Both the position numbers and the translations under genes were made by a program. From an uncultured Sphingomonadaceae bacterium (lineage in GTDB: Bacteria > Pseudomonadota > Alphaproteobacteria > Sphingomonadales > Sphingomonadaceae), in contig CANNCV010000002.1 in assembly GCA_947503245.1 (NCBI GenBank), forward strand, positions 124,001 through 188,000: a stretch of DNA of 64,000 bases. Direction: 5' to 3'. The notes beneath the pieces are model-generated. The model made no database searches. It was given only the letters and a program-made list of their open reading frames with translations, and was not told where the DNA came from. Below, piece after piece: positions 38,601 through 45,762 of this stretch (positions are counted from its first letter, which is position 1; every line of letters begins with the position of its first letter).

Positions 38601-38680
38601 AAGGCTGACCCCCCTAGCAATGCCATGGCAAATTTTTTCCGCGCAAGACCTTTGGCACGGATCAATCCGGTTTGTAACAT
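35645..38680 (-). CDS. TonB-dependent outer-membrane receptor
   Basis: 1011 residues. Signal peptide ends near NPAYAQ (about 36). DAIIVTGIRSSLQSALNEKR, near 50-70, is the TonB-box/plug start typical of the large carbohydrate-type receptors of sphingomonads and xanthomonads. The plug continues with LPDQNLAEVLENITGVQI and IRGTNDNRTAIND; the remainder is a 22-strand barrel ending in the terminal Phe of IQFGATLSF. Takes up a substrate across the outer membrane using ExbBD-TonB energy. No inner-membrane transporter or glycosidase lies next to it, so the substrate is unassigned. Confidence 0.93.
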   Translation of the reverse strand: MLQTGLIRAKGLARKKFAMALLGGSALMALSNPAYAQEAAADEEAGEEGDAIIVTGIRSSLQSALNEKRNADSLIEVIQAEDIGKLPDQNLAEVLENITGVQITRTAGVGTGVQIRGTNDNRTAINDVTTLSAGTGRGGISFEDINPAIIASVEVIKAPEAKTIEGAVGGTINLRTIRPLDLTDQILSVRVQGEYSELSDTIRPRISGSYGNVWSTGVGEIGVVLSGSYTELEATSFRPRVDRDNLIPAGAAVTASGAPGPDFPFLGIQFLNQETENFEFETINFSGTLEWAPSDNVSFYFDTIINDQTRTQDSSRIQGSGVSALDLNNVPDTFETVDFGSLDGVELGSIQAALTGTIQPNIAVDDDDPNLRFSGDVGARVTNSQVYRLGTELEFGRFSVRLEGSRTDSDTTNPNLSTQLNFINPNPLTPLDGTSNDNSTPFIFDLTGGALTFGVDFNSPFAPTVADLLDPANVVLDQVQAGNNRTESSENAFRIDTTLDVEDLTPFFTSFDVGYRYNDTSVDFTQIETNFGTGAIVNSPRGTLFADLLVQGPSNFGEFDGRELAFRNFLLIDPNQSFSNQAEVFAQLQDVLDGTPGGQAAIANGGRLLSDLDPNTPNNLGATFRVEEETHSIYGQANFELGRLRGNFGLRWINTSINSIGNNVGGGIVTPVSATGNYQELLPRVNLIFDATDDIVIRASYGEDINRPDFDDLSLSLAFPTGGNSAVNQGNPNLSPETVESYDASISWYFAPSSVLSVGVFHKERTNLFVAQLDDPFEDENGFRDITPPCEGGGIFNPIAGRNVLSPVIGNGICAPLLTTINDPGTTRQTGIEVAFQYDLSQFEDTLGFASGFGIIANYTYQEFSGGEATNSNSGRGEDIFQAINPNIAVPVTRVQGLLDFSPHAYNVTLYYEKYGISARARYTWRDSFRTLDTAAGATLNSTLGFPPVTESRGQLNAGINYDVTDFLNVGIEGVNLTKSRITQSCVNEDALLCFQGLPDRRIQFGATLSF

Positions 38681-38884
38681 AATACCTTCCCCTATAGTTA
38701 CTTTATAATATTATGAGCGTATAGTTTATGAACACGACCAATCTGTCAAGCCATTGAATATACCTATTCTCGATTTTTTTATCCCATTGGGCTGCAAATT
38801 GGTATGAAGAATATGCTTACCGGTGGTTGTTGAGCGCTTTCAAGGAGGGAAATTTGCGTATATTACGGCTCAGATGCCGATATA

Positions 38885-38905
38885 TGCAATTGCATTAGCT
38901 GCAAT
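38885..38905. promoter_or_regulatory. Palindrome and repeated half-site upstream of cydA
   Basis: TGCAATTGCA (38885-38894) is a perfect palindrome and TGCAAT recurs at 38900-38905, about 40 bases before cydA. It does not fit the FNR consensus. Possibly an operator for the oxidase operon. The remaining upstream region to 38681 shows no other feature. Confidence 0.3.
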
Positions 38906-38947
38906 CAGGGCCGACATAAATAGTTAAGCAGAGCAGGGTTTGAGACT

Positions 38948-40378
38948 ATGATCGAGAATGAATTTGCTATCTTATTGGCCCGCATACAGTTCGCTTTTAC
39001 GGTAAGCTTCCACTTTCTTTTCCCGGCCTTTTCCATAGGTTTGGCTAGTTATTTGGCCGTTTTGGAAGGGCTGTGGCTAAAGACCGGAAAAGGCGTCTAT
39101 GCTAATCTTTATCGTTATTGGTTAAAGATTTTTGCCATCGTCTTCGCCATGGGTGTCGTATCGGGCATTGTGATGTCATACCAATTTGGCACTAATTGGT
39201 CTGTTTTTTCAGACAGGGCGGGACCTGTAATCGGGCCATTAATGGCCTATGAGGTGCTTACAGCCTTTTTTCTAGAGGCAGGTTTTTTGGGAGTGATGCT
39301 TTTTGGCATCAATAAAGTCGGCAAAAAATTGCATTTTGCGGCAACGCTGGCCGTTGCAATTGGAACTTTCATATCGGCTTTCTGGATTTTGTCCGTGAAC
39401 AGTTGGATGCAAACACCTGTTGGCTATGAGATAACGGCCAATGGTCAATTTGTGCCAGGGGAGAGTTGGCTTACAATCATTTTCAACCCAAGCTTCCCCT
39501 ATCGCCTGATCCATACTTTAATGGCGGCCTATCTTACCACAGCCTTTGCCGTTGGCGCAGTTGGCGCTTGGCACTTGCTTAAGGACAAAGCGAATCCAGG
39601 CGCACGCAAAATGTTTTCGATGGCGATGTGGATGGCGGCAATTGTCGCGCCCTTGCAGATTTTTGCCGGCGATATGCACGGGTTGAATACACTGGAGCAT
39701 CAACCAGCAAAGGTCATGGCGATGGAAGGGCATTATGAGAGCCATCCTGAAGGTGCGCCGCTGATTTTGTTTGGCATACCTAACAGCAAAGAGAAGCGAG
39801 TCGATTATGCCATTGAAATTCCCAAGGCGAGCTCTCTCATATTAAAGCATGATTTGGATGCGCCGCTGGATGGGCTCGACACAATCCCGGACGAGGATGA
39901 ACCTCCTGTCGCCATCGTCTTCTGGTCTTTCCGTATCATGGTGGGTTTGGGCTTTGCCATGATGGGTATCGGTATATGGAGTCTTTTTGCACGGTGGCGC
40001 AAAAGCCTATATGATTGGCCATGGCTGCACCGGATCGCCATTATAATGGGTCCATCAGGATTTATCGCCGTACTCGCTGGCTGGGTAACGACTGAAGTGG
40101 GGCGTCAACCTTATACCATCTATGGATTGCTGCGCACTGCGGATAGTGCATCGCCATTAGACGCGCCCGCAGTCGCTGCTTCGCTTATTGCCTTTGTCAT
40201 TGTGTATTTTTTCGTTTTCGGCGCAGGCGTCTGGTATTTGTTGCAGCTTATGAAGAAACCTCCTCAGGCGCGCGAGGCAATGCTTGACGGCACACCCATT
40301 CGGTCCGCCGGTATTACCCCCGCTCCGGCTGTTGGAAAACAAAGGACTGATAGCAAGCAAGCGGAGCAAGACACATGA
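38948..40378 (+). CDS. cydA: Cytochrome bd-type quinol oxidase subunit I
   Basis: 476 residues with about nine membrane helices. The first helix holds RIQFAFTVSFHFLFPAFSIG with the haem-ligand His near 22. The periplasmic Q loop is short (GDMHGLNTLEHQPAKVMAMEG region with conserved Lys/Glu), as in CioA, the cyanide-insensitive type. GWVTTEVGRQPYTIYG is the usual motif except that Tyr replaces the common Trp after GRQP. Reduces O2 with quinol without pumping protons. Followed by cydB with ATGA overlap. Confidence 0.95.
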   Translation: MIENEFAILLARIQFAFTVSFHFLFPAFSIGLASYLAVLEGLWLKTGKGVYANLYRYWLKIFAIVFAMGVVSGIVMSYQFGTNWSVFSDRAGPVIGPLMAYEVLTAFFLEAGFLGVMLFGINKVGKKLHFAATLAVAIGTFISAFWILSVNSWMQTPVGYEITANGQFVPGESWLTIIFNPSFPYRLIHTLMAAYLTTAFAVGAVGAWHLLKDKANPGARKMFSMAMWMAAIVAPLQIFAGDMHGLNTLEHQPAKVMAMEGHYESHPEGAPLILFGIPNSKEKRVDYAIEIPKASSLILKHDLDAPLDGLDTIPDEDEPPVAIVFWSFRIMVGLGFAMMGIGIWSLFARWRKSLYDWPWLHRIAIIMGPSGFIAVLAGWVTTEVGRQPYTIYGLLRTADSASPLDAPAVAASLIAFVIVYFFVFGAGVWYLLQLMKKPPQAREAMLDGTPIRSAGITPAPAVGKQRTDSKQAEQDT

Positions 40379-41379
40379 CGGGCTTGGACCTTACCGTAAT
40401 TTGGGCCGCAATCATCGCCTTTGCTATTATAGCCTATGTCGTCATGGACGGCTTCGACCTAGGTATTGGTATGCTCTTCCCTCGCATCCCTGTCGGGAAA
40501 CAGCGTGATACGGCTATGAACAGCATCGCGCCTATATGGGACGGGAACGAGACTTGGCTGGTGCTTGGCGGCGGGGGCTTAATGGCCGCATTCCCATTGG
40601 CCTATGCCGTTATACTGCCGGCTTTATACGCTCCTCTAACCGCTATGTTGCTGGGCCTCATTCTGCGCGGCGTAGCATTTGAATATCGATGGCGTGACGA
40701 ACGGCATCGTGAAACATGGGATCGCGCCTTTTTCGCTGGGTCCTTTGTCGCTACATTTGCGCAAGGCGTTACATTGGGTGCTTTGCTGCAAGGCATAAGC
40801 ATAAGTGGCCGCTCTTATTCCGGCGGTTGGTGGGAATGGCTCTCACCCTTTTCTATGTTGACAGGTATCGGTCTATGCACCGGTTATGTGCTGCTCGGCA
40901 GCTGTTGGCTTATCATGAAAACAGAAGGGCCCTTGCAAGACAAAGCATATGGTTATGCGCGGTCAGCAACGATCAGCCTGTTGCTGGCAATTGCCGCTGT
41001 AAGTGCCGCCACGCCGTTTCTTGAAGAAAAATATCATGAACGCTGGCTTGAATATCCAAATATCATTGCCACTGCGCCAGTGCCCGTAGCAACATTGATC
41101 ATAGCTTTCTTGCTTTTCCGCAGCCTGATAAAACGCCTGGAAATAGCGCCTTTTCTGTATGCGCTTGGGCTGTTCGGTCTTTGCATTATCGGTTTGGGCA
41201 TATCAATCTGGCCAGATATCATCCCCGGGCGCATAACAATATGGGAGGCGGCATCCCCGCCGAGCAGCCAGCTTTTCATGCTGGTCGGGGCGGCTATCTT
41301 AGTACCTGTTATTTTGGCTTATACCGCTTATGCCTATTGGGTTTTTCGCGGCAAGGTTGAAAATGAAGGCTATCACTGA
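40375..41379 (+). CDS. cydB: Cytochrome bd-type quinol oxidase subunit II
   Basis: 334 residues, eight or nine membrane helices, starting MTGLDLTVIWAAIIAFAI with VVMDGFDLGIGMLFP and WDGNETWLVLGGGGLMAAFP, the CydB/CioB signature. Its ATG overlaps the cydA stop, so stoichiometric coupling is likely. Two bases separate it from the small third gene. Confidence 0.96.
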   Translation: MTGLDLTVIWAAIIAFAIIAYVVMDGFDLGIGMLFPRIPVGKQRDTAMNSIAPIWDGNETWLVLGGGGLMAAFPLAYAVILPALYAPLTAMLLGLILRGVAFEYRWRDERHRETWDRAFFAGSFVATFAQGVTLGALLQGISISGRSYSGGWWEWLSPFSMLTGIGLCTGYVLLGSCWLIMKTEGPLQDKAYGYARSATISLLLAIAAVSAATPFLEEKYHERWLEYPNIIATAPVPVATLIIAFLLFRSLIKRLEIAPFLYALGLFGLCIIGLGISIWPDIIPGRITIWEAASPPSSQLFMLVGAAILVPVILAYTAYAYWVFRGKVENEGYH

Positions 41380-41381
41380 TT

Positions 41382-41501
41382 ATGGACCAACCTCCCCAGC
41401 CTTTAATCAAGCAATTGATCTGGTTTGTCGGTCTATGGGCCATCAGCGTCCTGACACTCGGCATTATCGGCTTGGTTATAAAGTCTGTCTTATCGCCATA
41501 A
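41382..41501 (+). CDS. DUF2474-like small subunit of the bd oxidase
   Basis: 39 codons, too short for most ORF callers. The product starts MDQPPQPLIKQL and has one membrane helix (about 13-34, with WFVGLWAISVL) and a short basic end. Single-helix proteins of this type (DUF2474, functionally like CydX) follow CioAB genes in many proteobacteria and stabilise the oxidase. It starts two bases after the cydB stop. Confidence 0.8.
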   Translation: MDQPPQPLIKQLIWFVGLWAISVLTLGIIGLVIKSVLSP

Positions 41502-41574
41502 TTTAGGGCAAAGCGCCATTTGGCGAAGCTATATCGCCAAAGCCACGCAACACTGCATCGCGATACGCCATATC

Positions 41575-41614
41575 GTAGGAAAGCATCTGTCCTACAAATA
41601 ACCAATTAGGTTAT
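41575..41614. promoter_or_regulatory. Hairpin and palindrome upstream of the endolysin gene
   Basis: GTAGGA (41575-41580) and TCCTAC (41590-41595) form an inverted repeat; three bases on lies a perfect 6-5-6 palindrome, ATAACC AATTA GGTTAT (41598-41614), about 40 bases before the endolysin ATG. A good candidate operator controlling lysis genes. Confidence 0.45.
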
Positions 41615-41651
41615 ATACTCCTTTTTATATTCCAATAAGGAGTGTTGGCAA

Positions 41652-42197
41652 ATGGAGAAAGTTACTCAGCTCATCAACGATGTCATTGCGCGTGAAGGGG
41701 GATATAGCAACCACCCCGATGATCGCGGAGGCCCAACACGATGGGGCATTACCCAAAGCGTAGCCCGTAAGCAGGGATATTCAGGTGATATGAAACATCT
41801 GCCGCGCGAAAGCGCTATGGACATATATCGTCAGCTTTACTGGCTCGACCCCAAGCTGGATCAAGTTGCAGAGCGCGCACCTCTATTAGCCGCAGAGTTG
41901 TTCGATACCGCAGTGAATATGGGCACGGCCAGAGCGATCCGCTTTCTACAAAGGTCACTCAACGCACTACAACGCAGTGACAATGACCATTTGCTGACAC
42001 TTGATGGCGTTATCGGTTCGCAAACTTTGCGCATATTGGATGGTTTTCTGAAAAAGCGCGGTCGTCAGGGAGAGCGCGTGCTCACTCGCGCCGTCGATTC
42101 CCTACAAGGTGCCAAATATATAAGTCTTGCAGAGAGCAGACCAGCCAATCGATCTTTCTTATTTGGTTGGCTCGCGCACCGCATAGGTGTGGAATAA
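41652..42197 (+). CDS. GH108-type endolysin (muramidase)
   Basis: 181 residues. The GH108 core opens with IAREGGYSNHPDDRGGPTRWGIT, where Glu in REGGY is the catalytic acid; YRQLYWLDPKLDQV and AELFDTAVNMGTARAIRFLQRSLN follow, and a peptidoglycan-binding-like LDGVIGSQTLRIL region is near 120-135. AAGGAG precedes the ATG by nine bases. No signal peptide, so export requires the holin next door. Together they resemble rcc00555/rcc00556, the release genes of the Rhodobacter gene transfer agent. Confidence 0.92.
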   Translation: MEKVTQLINDVIAREGGYSNHPDDRGGPTRWGITQSVARKQGYSGDMKHLPRESAMDIYRQLYWLDPKLDQVAERAPLLAAELFDTAVNMGTARAIRFLQRSLNALQRSDNDHLLTLDGVIGSQTLRILDGFLKKRGRQGERVLTRAVDSLQGAKYISLAESRPANRSFLFGWLAHRIGVE

Positions 42198-42270
42198 ATC
42201 CACTTTCTCTGGTCGATACATCCCTTCGAGATAAACACCCTTCCCCGCAATTTACCAAAGGACAATCTTC

Positions 42271-42681
42271 ATGGCGATATTGGAAAACCTGATCAGCCCG
42301 ATCACATCTATAATAGACAAAATTATTCCTGACCCTGATGCAAGAGCCGAAGCAAAATTGGAGTTAATTAAATTACAGGGCAGCCAAGAATTGCAAGCAG
42401 TTGAAACGCGAATCGCTACCATATTGGCTGAAGCAAAGTCTGCAGATCCATGGACCAGTCGGGCGCGACCAAGCTTTCTTTACGTAATGTACGCTATGAT
42501 TTTATGGGCCATCCCGATGGGCGTGATAGCATCGATCCGTCCAGAAACCGCTTTTGCTATCGCCAATGGCATGAATGCCTATCTTTCCGGCCTTCCAGAG
42601 CCATTATATGCCTTATTCGGCACGGGATATTTGGGTTATACTGTTGCGCGACAATGGGGTAAAAATCGTGGAATCGAATAA
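42271..42681 (+). CDS. Holin, GTA_holin_3TM type
   Basis: 136 residues. N-terminal amphipathic part IISPITSIIDKIIPDPDARAEAKLEL-like (residues 8-35), a polar linker, then membrane segments at about 68-90 and 105-125 with SRARPSFLYVMYAMILW. This matches the Holin of 3TMs for gene-transfer release. Lets the endolysin reach the wall. 73 bases after the endolysin gene. No phage structural genes are near. Confidence 0.88.
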   Translation: MAILENLISPITSIIDKIIPDPDARAEAKLELIKLQGSQELQAVETRIATILAEAKSADPWTSRARPSFLYVMYAMILWAIPMGVIASIRPETAFAIANGMNAYLSGLPEPLYALFGTGYLGYTVARQWGKNRGIE

Positions 42682-42755
42682 AATTTATCTCTGTTTACGC
42701 AAAAAAAACTATCCTCCATGCGAAAAAATCTTGCCAGACGCATATTCATGCCAGT

Positions 42756-42777
42756 AAACAGGGCACTCTGTTTTTAA
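42756..42777 (+). terminator. Weak terminator after the holin gene
   Basis: AAACAG GGCACT CTGTTT forms a six-pair stem followed by TT. Weak, but located between the holin gene and the Cys-repeat gene. Confidence 0.4.
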
Positions 42778-42800
42778 GAATCCTACGAAGGGGAATGAAT

Positions 42801-43130
42801 ATGAAAAACTCTAACCTGGGCAAAATGCTCGCCATCGCTGGCGGTCTTGCACTTGCAACTGCTTGTACTCCTGAAGAAGCTGGCGACGCCGCTGCATGTG
42901 CAGCTTGTGCCGCTGAATGTGCTGCTGGTTGTGCAGCATGTGCCGCTGGTTGTGCAGCTTGCGCAGCTGGTTGTGCAGCATGTGCAGCAGCTTGTGGTGC
43001 AGCATGTGCAGCAGCTTGTGCAGCATGCGGCGCGGCTTGCGCAGCATGTGGCGCAGCATGTGCAGCTAGCGACGCCGCTTGTGCAGCAGCATGTGCAGCT
43101 TGTGCAGCAGTAGACGCTGTAACCGAGTAA
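42801..43130 (+). CDS. Exported lipoprotein made of Cys/Ala heptad repeats
   Basis: 109 residues. A lipoprotein signal (MKNSNLGKMLAIAGG, lipobox LATAC) leads to a mature chain that is nearly all Ala, Cys and a few Gly. I count twenty Cys. From residue about 33 cysteines lie 3 and 4 apart in alternation (C-AA-C-AAG-C-AA-C), the a/d spacing of a heptad, so a helix would present a continuous cysteine face. ATG 42801 has GGGG seven bases before it; ATG 42795 is too close. The DNA is a degenerate tandem repeat of about 21 bases. No family recognised. A second gene of the same design is at 55481-55777. Confidence 0.9.
   Translation: MKNSNLGKMLAIAGGLALATACTPEEAGDAAACAACAAECAAGCAACAAGCAACAAGCAACAAACGAACAAACAACGAACAACGAACAASDAACAAACAACAAVDAVTE
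42890..43105 (+). repeat. Coding tandem repeat (Cys/Ala)
   Basis: Degenerate repeats built from TGTGCAGCATGTGCAGCA-like units, about 21 to 24 bases, entirely inside the lipoprotein gene. They keep frame, so length changes would add or remove cysteines. Confidence 0.85.
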
Positions 43131-43222
43131 TTTTGCTGAAAAATTGAATTTGGCGGTTTACTGGCGGCCATATTGGCTTACATTCAATTCTAACTCAGAT
43201 TAGAATGGTTTAGTAAGATAAT

Positions 43223-43852
43223 ATGACCGAATCAGTAGACCGCCTTTTTCGTTTAACCGAACAAATTGTTGAAGAGGGTGTATCGCTAGTACCGCGTGTG
43301 GTACCTATGGATGCGCCTTTTGTTCAATATCAGCACTATCCCAAAGGCGATTGTATCGCTCCGGGGAATAAGTCACGCTGGTTTTACCATGCGCACAAAC
43401 CCGAAGAACGGGAAGAAGGCGAGCATGGTCATTTTCACATGTTTTTGCCGGGCGATGTTTTTAAAGGCGTAGAGCCGCTTAACGCTCCTCCTCACAAAAA
43501 AAACAAAAAGGGCAATTTCCCAGCCAAAGTCGTGCATTTTGCTGCACTTGGCTTTGATACTGCGGGTATGCCGCTTTATTGGTTCACAACAAATTATTGG
43601 GTCACGGCGGAATATATGATGCCAGCTGACGCCATTGCGCAACGCCTGAAGCTTTTTAACATGAAGGGTGCGCCTGGTGACCCGTTAGTCAATGATTGGC
43701 TGACAGCAGCAGTTGAGGTTTTCCGCGACCCCATCATCAGCCTGTTGGAAGAGCGCGATAAGATCATCGGCGCAGCTGTAGAAGAAGAAGGCGACAAAGC
43801 CTATCTCAACAAGAAGATAGAAATCCCTTCCAAAGCGGCTTTTGATTTATAA
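43223..43852 (+). CDS. DUF6969-like histidine-rich protein
   Basis: 209 residues. The striking feature is WFYHAHKPEEREEGEHGHFHMF, a His-rich core (written in parts: YHAH, then EHGHFHMF) near residues 53-74 that could bind metal; later QWFTTNYW-like and NDWLTAAVEVFRD helices. It resembles the DUF6969 family, whose role is unknown. Follows the Cys-repeat lipoprotein by about 90 bases on the same strand. No signal peptide is seen. Confidence 0.75.
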   Translation: MTESVDRLFRLTEQIVEEGVSLVPRVVPMDAPFVQYQHYPKGDCIAPGNKSRWFYHAHKPEEREEGEHGHFHMFLPGDVFKGVEPLNAPPHKKNKKGNFPAKVVHFAALGFDTAGMPLYWFTTNYWVTAEYMMPADAIAQRLKLFNMKGAPGDPLVNDWLTAAVEVFRDPIISLLEERDKIIGAAVEEEGDKAYLNKKIEIPSKAAFDL

Positions 43853-43881
43853 TCTATAGCAGCAATTCGCGCCAAAATATT

Positions 43882-43958
43882 TGGTGACCCCGGCGTGATT
43901 CGAACACGCGGCCTATTGATTAGGAATCAATTGCTCTATCCTGCTGAGCTACGGGGCC
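43882..43958 (-). tRNA. tRNA-Arg (CCT)
   Basis: 77 bases with encoded CCA. Acceptor GGCCCCG pairs with CGGGGTC (one G-U). Anticodon stem ATTGA/TCAAT holds the loop TTCCTAA, anticodon CCT, reading AGG. T arm contains GTTCGAAT. Confidence 0.97.
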
Positions 43959-44031
43959 CCCATCTATGGTCTAGCCATGCTATGAATACGCTTCAAGACC
44001 TAGCTTAGCTATACCCCATGCCTGTACGTGA

Positions 44032-44565
44032 TCAGTTTTCTTTATCAGGTCGCCTAATCGGCAGTGGCAAAGGCGCGATATTGATCCCCTCTTCCAGCAA
44101 TTCTTTCGCATCGTCCAAACTGGCCTCACCATGCACAGGTGCGACCTCCGCCTCACCATAATGCATAGCACGCGCGGTATCTGTGAAGTCTTCTCCCACC
44201 CAGCGCGATGACTCAAGCGCTTTTTCTTGTGCCTCAGCTAGCTTTGACAACATGGCCTTCATCTCAGTCATTGATGGCGCTGATGCACCCGTTGGAGTCG
44301 AGAGCTGTACTGCATCATTAGGCTTTGCGTTTTCTACTGACCCGACAGCATCTTCTTTTATCGGCGCAGGTATCAAATCTATAGCCGATTTCTGATTAGA
44401 TTTCGCGCCAATAGACGGCGCCATAACTGCTTTGGAAATATCATCTGCACCGCATATCGGACAGCTTATCAGGCCGCGCGCTGATTGATCTGTAAAATCA
44501 TCGCTCGATCCAAACCATCCTTCAAAAATATGGTGGTTTGGGCACTGCAGATCAAAAACAATCAC
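44032..44565 (-). CDS. DUF1178 family protein
   Basis: 177 residues starting MIVFDLQCPNHHIFEGWFGS, with a CPICG pair near residue 36 and Cys8, a probable zinc site. A low-complexity middle (Ala/Pro/Ser) is followed by FTDTARAMHYGEAE. Overlaps the upstream nitrilase stop by ATGA. DUF1178 after a nitrilase-type gene and grxC is a widely conserved alphaproteobacterial order. Function unknown. Confidence 0.92.
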   Translation of the reverse strand: MIVFDLQCPNHHIFEGWFGSSDDFTDQSARGLISCPICGADDISKAVMAPSIGAKSNQKSAIDLIPAPIKEDAVGSVENAKPNDAVQLSTPTGASAPSMTEMKAMLSKLAEAQEKALESSRWVGEDFTDTARAMHYGEAEVAPVHGEASLDDAKELLEEGINIAPLPLPIRRPDKEN

Positions 44566-45398
44566 TGGGTGAATATCCTGGGTGTCTTGGCAAAATCGCG
44601 TTGATTGGCGAGCGAGGGCAATTTTTTGCGTGTTTCACTCACTTTTTCAAGGTCAATTGACGCAAAACCAAGCCCGCTCTGATTATTCATATCCAGCAAA
44701 ACATCTCCCCAAGGGTCAATAACCAAAGAATGCCCATAGGTCTTGCGGCCATCTTCATGCTCACCATTTTGTGCAGCCGCTATAATAAAGCACTGCCCTT
44801 CAATAGCACGGGCACGCAACAGGCTGTGCCAATGGGCTTTACCGGTTGGCACAGTAAACGCAGCTGGAACCGTTATCACATGAGCGCCATTGGCCACCAA
44901 CGCAGCGTAGAGAGCGGGAAAGCGCATGTCATAACAGACTGTCATGCCCAGCTGCCCAATAGGGCTGTGCGTTAAAACGGCCTCTTGCCCTGCCCCATAA
45001 GCTGATGATTCGCGCCAATCATCGCCATTGCCCAATGTCACATCGAACAGATGAATCTTATCATAGCGCGCTGAAATACGGCCCTGCCTATCGAACAGTA
45101 TCGACCGGTTACGCCATTTTCCATCATCATGTGCCACAGCATGTGAGCCGATATGCAGTGCTATTTGCGCTTTGCTGCAAGCCTTGGCCATGTGCTGCAA
45201 AAAACCACTCTCGCCCTCACTAACGATATGCTGCGCCGCACGTTTACGGTCTCGGTCAAGCATGCCCGCCATTTCAGGGGTGAACAAAATTTCTGCCCCT
45301 TGATCGGCAGCCTGCTCAATAGCGGTTTCGATTATACATGCATTTTCTGACGGCTGTGTGCCGCTTTTCATCTGCAACAAGGCAATTTTGTGCGCCAT
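44562..45398 (-). CDS. Carbon-nitrogen hydrolase (Nit1/NIT2-like)
   Basis: 278 residues with the nitrilase triad: Glu in LFTPEMAG, Lys in YDKIHLFDV and Cys in TVCYDMRFPALY. Family members include deaminated-glutathione and omega-amidases, consistent with the grxC neighbour, but the exact substrate is not certain. In a block comF-grxC-nit-DUF1178, 33 bases after grxC. Confidence 0.92.
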   Translation of the reverse strand: MAHKIALLQMKSGTQPSENACIIETAIEQAADQGAEILFTPEMAGMLDRDRKRAAQHIVSEGESGFLQHMAKACSKAQIALHIGSHAVAHDDGKWRNRSILFDRQGRISARYDKIHLFDVTLGNGDDWRESSAYGAGQEAVLTHSPIGQLGMTVCYDMRFPALYAALVANGAHVITVPAAFTVPTGKAHWHSLLRARAIEGQCFIIAAAQNGEHEDGRKTYGHSLVIDPWGDVLLDMNNQSGLGFASIDLEKVSETRKKLPSLANQRDFAKTPRIFTQ

Positions 45399-45431
45399 CA
45401 GCCAACCATCAAAAATCTTAAAGCTGGCAGC

Positions 45432-45689
45432 TTAACCAGCAAGCAAAGCGTCCAACTTACCCGCAGCTTCCAATGCAGCAAGATCATCAGAACCGCCAAT
45501 ATGGTTATCATTGATAAAAATTTGCGGCACAGTGGTGCGGCCATTGGCACGTTCAATCATTTCGGCACGCTTTGCGCCGCCCATGCTGATCTCATATTCT
45601 TCAAATGACGCCCCTTTTTGTTTCAAAAGGTCTTTCGCCCGATAACAAAAAGGGCAAGTAAATTTGGTATAGATTTCAATTTTGGTCAT
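45432..45689 (-). CDS. grxC: Glutaredoxin 3
   Basis: 85 residues with the CPFC redox pair in KFTCPFCYRAKDLL, TTVPQIFINDNHIGGSDDL (cis-Pro and glutathione site). Reduces protein disulfides with glutathione. ATG 45689 follows GAGGAATT; the open frame begins earlier without support. Confidence 0.96.
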   Translation of the reverse strand: MTKIEIYTKFTCPFCYRAKDLLKQKGASFEEYEISMGGAKRAEMIERANGRTTVPQIFINDNHIGGSDDLAALEAAGKLDALLAG

Positions 45690-45762
45690 AATTCCTCTTT
45701 CCATAAGCATATGGTCATTCATGCCGCCCTGTTCAACAAGACTATACGCGACCGTAAAAGCG

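Noticed and set aside
38885-38905. FNR/Anr box upstream of cydA
   Set aside because: The palindrome TGCAATTGCA does not match TTGAT-N4-ATCAA.
41652-42681. Prophage remnant
   Set aside because: Only endolysin and holin; no integrase, capsid, tail or attachment repeats nearby.
42890-43105. Regular short DNA repeats that look like a CRISPR array
   Set aside because: Units are about 21 bases with no unique spacers and are in frame with one protein; they are coding repeats.
42811-43171. Long open frames on other frames over the Cys-repeat gene
   Set aside because: They arise from the same low-complexity codons; no signal peptide or ribosome site, and the Cys frame has both.
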